Origin: Ovis canadensis | Taxonomy: Eukaryota > Chordata > Mammalia > Artiodactyla > Bovidae | DNA length: 64,000 bases | Assembly: GCF_042477335.2 (NCBI RefSeq) | Contig: NC_091247.1 | Location: forward strand, 227,998,001 to 228,062,000 | Direction of reading: 5' to 3' | In this document: piece by piece, positions 55,541 through 64,000 of the stretch | How the letters are laid out: every line of letters starts with the position of its first letter | How positions within the stretch are numbered: position 1 is the first letter of the stretch | Program-made: the position numbers and the translations under genes | The notes under the pieces: model-generated | Told to the model about the DNA's origin: nothing | Seen by the model: the letters and a program-made list of their open reading frames with translations, nothing else | Databases searched by the model: none

Positions 55541-55554
55541 GCAGGAGCCCTTGG

Positions 55555-55720
55555 TCACGGGGGACTATTTACATCAGAATCGATTCACATGAAACAAAAT
55601 TCAAAATTCAGCTCCTCGATAGCCACGGTGCAAGAACTCCCCGGTCACATACATCTAGTGGCTATTGCGGTGGGCAGTTCAGATACAGAACGCAGAAAGT
55701 TCTACTGGACGCCATTTCTC
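55555..55720. mobile_element. Old MER-type (hAT-like) DNA transposon relic
   Basis: AAATTCAAAATTCAGCTCCTC, CACATACATCTAGTGGCTATT and CAGAAAGTTCTACTGGACGCC match in order an old non-autonomous element; the subfamily is not certain. Confidence 0.55.
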
Positions 55721-55844
55721 TGGGTTATTTGCAAGATGCCTGCTGCTTTGCACTAGACTGTTGGTATGGAAATGACAGTCAGTGTCTGCTCAGTTTCACC
55801 CTCTGCTTCCAGCGACCAGCAGAGACAGGGACAGAAATAGGAAA

Positions 55845-55935
55845 AGAGCAGAGAGAGAAAGGAGGGAGGGAGGGAGGGAAGGAAGGGAAGAAGGAGAAAG
55901 GGAGGAAAGGATGGAAGGATGGAAGAGGGGGGACC
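55845..55935. repeat. Homopurine GGGA/GGAA tract
   Basis: About 90 bases that are nearly all A and G, with (GGGA)n and (GGAAGGAT)n character; may be polymorphic and H-DNA-prone. Confidence 0.9.
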
Positions 55936-58318
55936 AGCTTAGCAGTGGACCCAGAAAGTGATTTCCTGCCAACCGTTTGGGACCAAGGCCTCCCTCGAGG
56001 CCTTCATGCCACTCAGCGAAGCTACCAGCTTTGGGGTCTCAATCAGTTTGACCCCTTCGGCTTGAACCCCTCTCCCGACAGCCTGGGGCAGGACAGCCCC
56101 CCCAGCAAGCTCTGCCTGGACGCCACTGATGGGTGTCGGACCTCAGACCCTGTCCTCCAGCCGCCAGCTCATTCCACATGGTGCAGTTTGAGACCTCAGA
56201 TTTGGGGACCAGAAGGTGGGGGAGAAAAGACAAAACTGACATGGTTTCCACGTCTGGGTATAGGACTGGGGGTGGAGACTGGGGGTGGAGGCTGGGGGTG
56301 GGGGTGGGGGAGTCTGAGCATCAGATAAACCCTGGCACTTCCTGAGCTTTTACTAGGGGCCCAGCACCGGGCTGTTTGCTAGCTGGCTTCACAGGGGGAG
56401 AAGATGGAGCCCGGGGAAGTGAAGTGGCCTGCTGTGGGTGCAGGACCGGTGAGCAGCAAGCCAGACTCAAGTTCAGGCCGGCGGGCTCCGGTGCTGCTGT
56501 CCTGGCCTCCAGGTCCAGGGCAAGAGCAGGACGGCGCTGGGGGTCCCCCCGAGCCGAGCATCTACATGTCCTTCCTCTCCTGGGCCCAAGAGGCTCTGAG
56601 GCTTTGCCATTGCCCCCAGGCCAGCCAGCCGCCCACCTTTACCCCCTCCCTCTGCCGGTGGCCAGCGCCCAGGGTGCAGGCAGAGGTGGGAATGGGGGTG
56701 GCGGTGGGCGGGTACTGCCCCAGCCGGAGCCCCCAGCACTGATTTCACACTGGAGCCCAGCCTGTGATGTCGGCACTGCCAAAGCATCCTCGTTAACTGC
56801 CCCTGAGGGGGACAGAAGCCAGCTCCCCTCTCTGCACGGGATCTGGGGGGACCCACCACGCCCCAGGTGCTCACAAGGAGCCAGGACGGAAAATATGACT
56901 CTCTTCCTCCCCCAGCATGGGATCGCTTTTCCATTGCTAATTTCCGAGGAATCTGGTGAAGTAGTGGAAAGACGTAGAAGGCGGGAGACCCGGCCTGTCT
57001 GGGCTTCAGACAAGCGCGCCGCCGAGGTCTCAGTCTCCCCTCCGGTGGGTCAAGAGCCAGGGGCCGTGCTGCTCAGGGCCCCGTCCCAGTGCGGATTTGC
57101 CAAGATGCCCAGGTGCGGGTGAGGCCCAAGAGGGTCAGGGCAGCAGCTGGGGCTTGCAGCCTTCCTGGCTTTTGTTTGTTTTCAAATGTGTCTTTGGGAG
57201 TGAAGAGCAGTCAACCGTGACTTACCAATTTTCCGTGGTTCTCCCCGCCGCGCACCCCCCCCCACCCCCAGCAGCCCTCTGCATGTCTCAGCTTTATCTC
57301 TGGAGCAGCCAGATTTTTAGCCAACTGAGGACGCAGAGGAGGTGCTTTCTGCCCCTGGGGCTAACCGTGTGCCAGGCTCATTTTCATCCTTGCCGGTCCC
57401 GGGAGGCTTGCACCATGCTTGTCGCCATTTTGCAGCCATGCTAACCTGCCTGCTGGAATCAGGCCAACTCTCTCACGTCACTTCCTCCAGGAAGCCTTCC
57501 TTGATTTCCAAGCCTGGCACTGCCCTCTCCCTCCCTGCCTCCACCCCAGCTGAGTAGACCATGCCACCCAGCATGTTGGGACGTCCTCTCCCCTCGCGGC
57601 TGTGCCCACGCTGAAGGCAGCAGTCCTGGCCCCTGGCACCACACTCAGCGACACCTGCTGCTCAGCTTGTTGGAGGGACGAGGTGAGGACCTGGTCTTGC
57701 TTTCAGGGACAGAGTCCAGCTTCCGGTATCCGGGTCACACAGCTGCTGCCCAGCACCCTGAGTCTTCTGCGCTGAGGTCAAGAGAGGCCCCACCTGCGAC
57801 TCCTCAAGAGCAAGAGGAGTCTTTTCACCCGCCTCAGCCCTCCCCCATCTCATTCTCCTGCCTGAACACCTCCCTTAGCCAGACCTGCTCGGAGATGTTA
57901 CTTTAATTTTGGTGTCTCTCATTCTGCTGGCCACCCAGGAGGCAGAGCATAGACAGGCAAAGAAGCAGAACACTGCCCGCGGGAGGGGATTTCCCTAGTG
58001 TGCGTTCTTCCCGTCCTTGACCTGTTAGAAGGCTCCCCTGCCTAGAATGCTCATTCTGTGTCCCCTGAACCCGCTCGGCCTGAAGTGTGGCCCACTCTCG
58101 TCTCCAGATAAAGTTACACATCCTCCTGAAGACGTGTTAGCTCAGGCAGCCCCCTCCCGGGAGCCTTCCTAGATCCCTCCCACCATTGCTTCCTCCTCTA
58201 TTCTGCTCCACCATGCACAGCGCCTCACCACCCTCCCCTTCCTCACCCTTCCGATCCTGTCCCCCCCAATCCCCCACCCCCACCCCCGCCTCCAGCTTTG
58301 AGCTTCTTAAGGACTGGG
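55936..58318. other. Intergenic sequence with L2 pieces
   Basis: GC-rich. L2-like antisense text occurs at about 57470-57520 (CACTTCCTCCAGGAAGCCTTC) and 58010-58180. The 271- and 248-codon frames at 55513-56328 and 56376-57122 lack domains and are not supported. Confidence 0.45.
56262..56315. repeat. G-rich tandem tract (TGGGGGTGGAG-like)
   Basis: Repeated GGGGGTGG units with several G5 runs; quadruplex-capable. Confidence 0.8.
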
Positions 58319-58530
58319 CGGGCCTCCCAGGTGGTGCTAGTGGTAAAGAATCCATCCGCATGCAGTGCAGGAGACAGAAGAGGTGTGGGCTCAACCCCCG
58401 GGGTCGGGAAGATCCCCTGGAGGAGGGCATGGCAGCCCACTCCAGTGTTCTGGCCTGGAGAAACCCCGTGGACAGAGGAGCCTGGTGGGCTACAGTCTAA
58501 AAGATTACAAAGAGTTGGACACACAAGGAC
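58319..58530 (+). mobile_element. Bov-tA SINE
   Basis: Sense copy: GGCCTCCCAGGTGGTGCTAG head, GGTCGGGAAGATCCCCTGG, CTCCAGTGTTCTGGCCTGG, and a tail of AAAGAGTTGGACACACAAG. Confidence 0.93.
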
Positions 58531-58660
58531 TGGGCAGAGACTTCGCTAGTCCAGTGGTTAAGACTCCGCCCTTTCAATGCAGGGGGCCAAGGTCCCTGGA
58601 TGGGGAACAAAGATACCACCATGCCTCAAGGCACGACCAAAAAGTTAGAAAAAACAACAG
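58531..58660 (+). mobile_element. CHR-type SINE (partial)
   Basis: Sense head GAGACTTCGCTAGTCCAGTGG, TTAAGACTCCGCCCTTTCAAT, GGTCCCTGGATGGGGAAC and an A-rich end; placed directly behind a Bov-tA copy. Confidence 0.85.
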
Positions 58661-59317
58661 CAGGGGCAGGGGGTGGGGGTCATGCCCTTTGGGGGTCTAT
58701 CCCAGCATCTGGCCCAAAGAGGTGTCAGTGTTCCAGCATCCAGCCCAAAGACATGTCAGTATGCGAGTCAGCTGCTAAGAACCAGTAACACCGGCACGGC
58801 ATGTTCAGGAGCCCTGGCTTCAAAGGACGCAGCCCTGGGCTCTGCTCCATCCTTTGAAAATCCATCCTCCTCGTGTCTCTCAGACAGCGGGAACAACTTT
58901 CAGAGACTCTCTCTACAGCTCCCTTGTTCGTCACCTGGGGAAGCAAGCGGAGGCCAAGGTCACTTCGCCCTGGGCCCTCTCTGCGGCAGAACTGGGCTCC
59001 CCAGCACCTTGGTGGGAAGGGGCCTGTGCATACTGCCTGCACACACAGGGCCTCCCTCACACCTGGGCAGCCTCTGGCACCCACAGGCTCAGCCCTCGCA
59101 CCCAATGCGTCTGTGACATGAGCAAGCGGGTGCGAGACCCCAAGTCCCAGGAGAACAAGCTGCCAGTCACCAGCCAGGCTCCAGGCTGCGTTAGGGGAAA
59201 ATACACTGCCTGACACCACCCACCCTGGCCAGGCACCATAGTAACCATGTTCGTGAGTTACTGTGCCACAGGACGTCCTGGTAAGGAACACGGAACTAAC
59301 AAGCTACCACCAACTGG
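58661..59317. other. Intergenic unique sequence
   Basis: No gene recognised. Confidence 0.4.
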
Positions 59318-59630
59318 GAAACCAGTCAATCCAAAAGGAAATCAACCCTGAATACTCACTGGAAGGGCTGATGCTGAAGCTGAAGCTCCAATATTTCCAC
59401 CACCTTATGCGAAGAACTGACTCATTGAAAAAGACCCTGATGCTGGGAAAGATTGAAGGCAGGAGGAGAAGGGGACAACAGAGGATTAAATGGTTGGATG
59501 GCATCACCGACTGGGTGGACATGAGTTTGAGTAAGCTCTGGCAGTTGGTGATGGACAGGGAGGCCTGGCATGCTGCAGTCGATGGGGTCACAAAGAGTCG
59601 GCCATGCCTGAGCGACTGAACTGAACTGAC
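59318..59630 (+). mobile_element. BovB LINE 3' end (copy 1 of a tandem pair)
   Basis: Sense: translation includes [19 protein letters not shown] and [19 protein letters not shown]; ends GAGCGACTGAACTGAACTGAC. Confidence 0.94.
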
Positions 59631-59855
59631 GGCAAAAGCCGACTCATTGGAAAAGACCCTGATGCTGGGAAAGATTGAAGGCAGGAGGAGAAGGGGGCGA
59701 CAGAGGATGTGATGATTGGATGGTGTCACCGACTCAATGGACATGAGTTTGAGCAAACCGGGAGATAGTGAAGGACAAGGAAGCCTGGTGTGCTGCAGTC
59801 CACAGGGTCGCAAAGGGTCAGACAGGACTTACCCAAGTGAACAACAGCAACAACT
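59631..59855 (+). mobile_element. BovB LINE 3' end (copy 2 of a tandem pair)
   Basis: Starts inside the same 3' region (GCCGACTCATTGGAAAAGACC) and runs to a second tail GTCAGACAGGACTTACCC, then CAACAGCAACAACT. Its 3' part diverges from copy 1. Confidence 0.92.
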
Positions 59856-60465
59856 GGAAGAGTTCAATAAAGGTCAAAAAAGAGACACCGCATGTCCTAC
59901 TGCCTCCCAGAATCCTTCTCACTGGCATCCATCTTGGCTGAGTAAAGCGTGCACTGCCAGGAAGGACCCTGAGTCAGAGTGATTGGCCAAAGAAAACCTG
60001 GAAAATAATCCCATCACCATAAAACTCGAGACTGAGAGCTGTGTGGCAGAGCAGTCTTCCTGGGTTCCCTTACCCTGCTGTTCTCCACCCGGGCGCCTCT
60101 TCCCAGCAAAGCCTTTCTTTGTCAGCTTGTGTATCTTCTTGGACAATTCATTGTTGAGAGTTAGACCAGAGCCCCTCTTCAGGCCCTGGAAGGGGTCCCC
60201 TTTCCTGCAACAGCTGGAACATCTGTCTCTGGGCTGGGCCTCTGTCTGCTACTGCAAATATGTCCAACTCAAATCCATAGAAGGTGTGGAATCATCTGGT
60301 CACTCACATGTGCATAAAAGCCTGCTTAAGCTTCCCAGGTGGTACCTATGCTTTCTAAGATGCCTGCTTAGCCACATGATAAAGACAGTATCCCGGCCAG
60401 TGAGGTCTGATGCTGGAGAACCCACCCTTTGGCCTGGCACAACCGTTCTGGGTTCAATTTGTGTG
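59856..60465. other. Intergenic unique sequence
   Basis: No gene recognised; a degenerate SINE-like stretch may lie near 60325-60460. Confidence 0.4.
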
Positions 60466-60530
60466 TACATGAGCGCTCAGTCGTGTCCGATTTTGAGGCC
60501 GCATGGACTGCAGCCCTCCCGGAGGAGAGG
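60466..60530 (-). mobile_element. Bov-tA tail fragment
   Basis: Antisense: GCGCTCAGTCGTGTCCGATTT and GGCCGCATGGACTGCAGCCC. Confidence 0.75.
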
Positions 60531-60914
60531 GAACCGGGGCAGGAACCCACCTTGGGGAGCACCAGGTTCCTCCGGGGAGAGGCGGTGATTGGGGCCACCT
60601 TTATTTTTTACCGATTACTTAGAGGATCTAAAAAATTAACATCAATCAGAGAAAGACAGGAAGGGCGGGAGAGGCAGTCACATAAACAAGCCTGCGAGAT
60701 CTCCGGGCCGCAGCCGCGCGGGGGCGCGGGGGGCGCGGGGCCGGGGTCGCCGCCCGCGGGCGCGGTGGATCCGCATTGGCATTCCGCGCCGCGCCGCCGG
60801 GTGCGTGCCCGCGCCGTTCCCAGCCCGCGGCTCCGCGCGGGGACAGTGGCGCATTGTTCGCCCGGACACCCCGGGCGGCGCAGCGCCCTCGGGGCTTGGC
60901 GCGGCCCCGCCGCG

Positions 60915-60922
60915 ATTTGCAT
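60915..60922 (+). promoter_or_regulatory. Octamer (POU/OCT) motif in the CpG island
   Basis: Exact ATTTGCAT, isolated in GC-rich sequence. Confidence 0.5.
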
Positions 60923-60937
60923 GCGCTCCAGTCACAA

Positions 60938-60950
60938 AGGTTCAAGGTCA
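60938..60950 (+). promoter_or_regulatory. DR1 / TCAAGGTCA nuclear-receptor motif
   Basis: AGGTTCAAGGTCA: two receptor half-sites spaced by one base (HNF4/RXR-PPAR type), overlapping TCAAGGTCA (NR5A/ERR monomer type). 16 bases from the octamer. Confidence 0.5.
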
Positions 60951-61420
60951 GGAGCGCGGGGCGACCGAGCCCCGCCCGGCCCAGGCGCTATTCTTCGCCC
61001 CTGGCGGCGGGAATTCCTCGCCGCCCGCGCCCGGGCCGCCCCTGCGCGTGAATGGCCGAGCGCCGCCGCCGCCGTCTGAGGCGCTTTGTGTCTCGGCCCG
61101 GCCAGCTGGGCCCGCGAGGGACGTGCCAGCTCGCCCGGCGCAGGCCCCGCGCCAGCGCCCCTCGCCCATGCTAATCAGCCTGGCAGCGCGTCCGGGCGGG
61201 CGGCCCGGTGGGCGCCCCCGCGCTCCCTGCCAGGAGGCCCTCAGCCTCCCCCTGCGGCCCCGGAGGCCCTCGAGTCCCCTGCCAGGGGTTCCCCACTCCC
61301 CGCGCCTCTGCCGGGTCCCCCGTCCCTCTCCACCACCACCCCTTCGACCACGAGACCCTCCCCTCCTCCCGCGGCGCCCCTGGGAAAGGCAGGCCCAACG
61401 TTAGGGGAGTGGCTGGCCAG

Positions 61421-63470
61421 GGCGCGGACAGGCCCCTGGGGCAGCCGGGGCATCCTCTCCGGGCTTCAGGTTCGTGAACAGCCCCGCGGGTTGCCCTGGA
61501 AGGTCTCCAGGGGCCCATCTGGACCGGGCTGTGTCTTCCTGCAGGCCTGAGCGAGCGGGGTGCTTAGACCACCCTCCCTGGGGTCTGGCCTCTTCTGCAG
61601 CCCTCCAGCCTGGCAGCCTGGAGGCCTAGGGCAGCCGCTCCTTCTGAAAGCCTGAGGCATTTCCAGGGCGGACTGTGCATCTCTGTGGGAGATGCCCTCG
61701 TGAGTGTCCCGCCCCTCAAGGCCACCACCCCCTGGTGTTCTGGTCCCCCACCCACTGATTTCCTGGGGGCAGAAGCTGCTATATCCCCACCTCACAGTGG
61801 CACTCAGGATGTACCTACTGTCTTCATAATCGAATGCATGGATGCCAGCCTGTGCGGGTGCAGCTGTGTGGTGGTGGAGGTGTACGGGCCATGGCGTTTG
61901 GTGTTTAAGGGAAAGAGGCAGAGAGCTTGTCTTGTGAAGCGAAATCAGGCCTCTATCAAGGGGAACCCCACTGTCTCCCAGGAGTGTCCCCATGTGTGAC
62001 TGTTCGGGGAGGGTTATGAGTTGGCACGCAGGGCCCCAGTGCGGTGCGGGAGGTCTAGAAGCTGGCGCTGCAGAATCAGGGGCCCCTGGGGCACCTGCTC
62101 AGGCCTGCAGGTGTGGAGGTGCGTGCTCTGGGCTCATTCCTGTGGGTCTCCAGCAGCAGCCGGGGGTTGAGCTGAGCCTTGTGGCCAGCCTGCCCTAGGC
62201 AGGCTCAGGTCCTAGAAGAGAAGTGGGGAGTGGGTGGGGTGGGGGCACAGGGCACCAGAGAGGGGACTGCCAGCCTCAGGGAGGCCCTCCAGAGGTGGAG
62301 AGTCTGACCTAAGGAATCAGGCAGGTCCAGGTTCAAGTCCCTTCCCCAGCCCCTGCCTCCTTCTCTGAGAGCCTATGGAATGGGCGTTATTATGTTTTCC
62401 TCATTGCCGGGGCATTCCTCAGGATCCTGGGGTTAGACTGTCCAGCTTCCCTAACCCCGTCCCCATTCAGCCAATCCCACTCCTAGCTGTTTCAACCATC
62501 CCTTCCTGCGATGCTTCTCAGGGGCTCAAAAGGCCCTCCTGCCTGCCCCCAGCCCTTCTCCACCCACCTCTTGCCCACTACTGAGCCTGTAAGGTGTGGT
62601 TCAGTTACCGCCTCCTCCGGAAAGCTGCCCTGACCCTTGCTTTCCTCCTTCCCTCCTCCCGCCTTCCTAGACTTCCCGTGCCGCATGAAGATACTAGGCT
62701 CCAAACCCGAGGGCAGGAGGGAGCCAATGCAAGCTTTACACTCAGAGCGGCAACGCTCGCCAGTGGCCTCAACAGGGAGCACGCAGAAAGGGGTCCTCAG
62801 ACATCTGGAACTCACAGATCTGTCCCAGTTTCAAAGAAAATCTTGCAGATCTGTTGGCAACTTTCTGCTTTTCCATGTTGGGATCTTTAGAAAAATAACT
62901 ATAATTTCCTTTTTTGAAAGCATGCTTTTAAACAAAAAGAAAAAAAATAGGAAGAGAATCTCAAGATAAAGGCCATCTCTTCATGCTGATCAAACGTGGC
63001 ATTATGAATAACTTCCACGTCACCCTCACGTTTGTCATGTCTTCGTCATCAACACTTGCAGCCGTGGTCCCATGGCAGGGCCCTCACTGAGGCCGGCCTT
63101 CCTTGGGGCATTTTGTCCTCTCTGAACTACTCCTTTCCTGACTCCACTGGACCAGGTGGTCTCCTGATGGTCCCCTGACTCCACTGGGGTCCTCTAACTC
63201 TGCAGCGCTCAGAAACCATCCCAGGGTACATGGTCAACCATGAATGTACAATCCCATTCATGGCTGAACCATGAGGAGGGTCCCGTGGGCGGCCTGCAGG
63301 GGACCTACCACAGGCAGGGGAGCACCAGCCACTGGAGGAGGAGGGGAGGGCAGGGCCACCTCAAGTGAAGCTGTGGCACTGCACCTTGAGGAACATTCTA
63401 GAAGGAGAGTCATCCTCACTTCCACCAGCAGGCTGCACCATGGACCTTTGGCTGATGGCAAGGTGGAAAA
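61421..63470. other. Intergenic sequence to the right of the CpG island
   Basis: Unique with an L2-like piece (GGTTCAGTTACCGCCTCCTCC, about 62599-62640) and an A-rich run at 62932-62960. No exon recognised. Confidence 0.4.
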
Positions 63471-63652
63471 GTGAGTGAGGTTGCTCAGTCGTGTCCGACT
63501 CTTTGCGACCCCATGGACTGTACAGGCTCTTTCCTCCATGGAATTTTCCAGGCAAGGATACTGGAGTGGGTTGCCATTTCCTTCTCCAGGGGATCTTCCA
63601 GACCCAGGGATCGAATCCGGGTCTCCCGCACTGCAGGCAGAATTTACCATCT
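63471..63652 (-). mobile_element. Bov-tA SINE
   Basis: Antisense: GTTGCTCAGTCGTGTCCGACT, GGAGTGGGTTGCCATTTCC, antisense B-box GGATCGAATCCGGGTCTCC. Confidence 0.94.
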
Positions 63653-63734
63653 AAATTCTGGTGAATAGCTATCTGTCCAGGGTCTGCAAGGTGGATACCA
63701 TCGGTAATTAACATTGATACCCTGCACCCCGTCT

Positions 63735-63830
63735 TAGAGCTGGGAGGCCTTGGGTGGTCACTGAAGGCTGAGACCCAGAGAGGGACAGCTCATGCCCAAG
63801 GTCACATAGCAGGGTTACACTGGAAAAACA
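63735..63830 (+). repeat. MIR-like relic
   Basis: Diverged: GAGACCCAGAGAGGGACAGC, then CATGCCCAAGGTCACATAGCA. The final 170 bases of the window show nothing recognisable. Confidence 0.55.
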
Positions 63831-64000
63831 ATTGCTCTTCTGGGTGACATGAACTTGTAATCTTGTTTCCAGCTTTCCTTTACCCTTTTATCCCTCTGTT
63901 GAGAAAAAAGTTCAAGCTTTCCTGTTTCCAGATGGTTGTTTGAAACTAGATGGTCTGAATTAACTTCTGATCAGCTCTGCTTGGTGTATGAGTGCTCAGC

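Larger units (their letters stand above)
60690..61420. promoter_or_regulatory. CpG island, possible promoter of a neighbouring transcript
   Basis: CpG-dense sequence about 42 kb upstream of WNT7B exon 1a, flanked on the left by an A/T-rich motif block (60598-60665, with CATCAATCAG and a TTTATTTTTTACC run). It carries an exact octamer and a DR1/NR5A site. In human 22q13.31 non-coding loci lie upstream of WNT7B, so a lncRNA promoter is plausible, but no exon or direction can be assigned. Proline-rich frames across it are composition-driven. Confidence 0.6.

Noticed and set aside
55513..56328. 271-codon plus-strand ORF
   Set aside because: Its 5' part overlaps an old MER-type repeat and it runs through a homopurine tract; no domain.
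60805..61550. Proline-rich ORFs in the distal CpG island (possible proline-rich gene of the human 22q13 region)
   Set aside because: I cannot recognise the protein and see no splice or start evidence. Composition alone explains the frames.

Overview
This is nuclear DNA from a ruminant (cattle, sheep, goat or a relative; the species cannot be told from the sequence). The evidence is dozens of BovB LINE 3' ends, Bov-tA and BOV-A2 SINEs and tRNA-Glu-derived CHR-type SINEs. Ancient mammalian repeats (MIR, L2, hAT/MER) and CpG islands complete a typical mammalian picture. There are no operons and no credible long intact protein-coding ORFs. The many ORFs of 60-620 codons are chance products of GC-rich or tandem-repeat DNA, or fragments of mobile elements.

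The only protein-coding gene I can support is WNT7B, on the minus strand. Two alternative first coding exons are present. Exon 1a (18305-18375) encodes the canonical N-terminus beginning MHRNFRKWIFYVFLCFG. Exon 1b (14008-14090) encodes a different hydrophobic leader beginning MLLLSPRSALLSVYCPQ. Both end in a GTGAGT donor in phase 2, so either can splice to the same exon 2. Exon 2 and the rest of the Wnt protein lie beyond position 1, outside the window. Each exon sits in its own CpG island (about 17.2-19.1 kb and 13.0-14.7 kb), which points to two promoters.

Layout: 1-14.0 kb is WNT7B intron 1, with a six-unit G-rich minisatellite and a few SINE/LINE insertions. 12.5-19.1 kb holds the alternative exons, their CpG islands and a motif-rich stretch. 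19.1-64 kb is upstream intergenic DNA. It contains four exact matches to the CTCF core consensus: one on the minus strand at 20.9 kb, then three on the plus strand at 27.2, 30.0 and 42.8 kb. This divergent arrangement is typical of a domain boundary. It also contains a candidate enhancer at 26.3-26.7 kb, a 2.4-kb CA-rich array with higher-order duplication (30.9-33.2 kb), and a three-level nest of transposons (37.56-39.13 kb). An AT-rich pocket made largely of old L1 remnants lies at 51.2-55.0 kb. A CpG island at 60.7-61.4 kb carries octamer and nuclear-receptor motifs and may be the promoter of a neighbouring transcription unit.

How the parts may work together (inference): alternative promoters choose which signal peptide leads the same secreted Wnt ligand; CTCF sites and distal elements upstream could insulate and tune the locus; ruminant-specific retrotransposons have remodelled the surrounding DNA.
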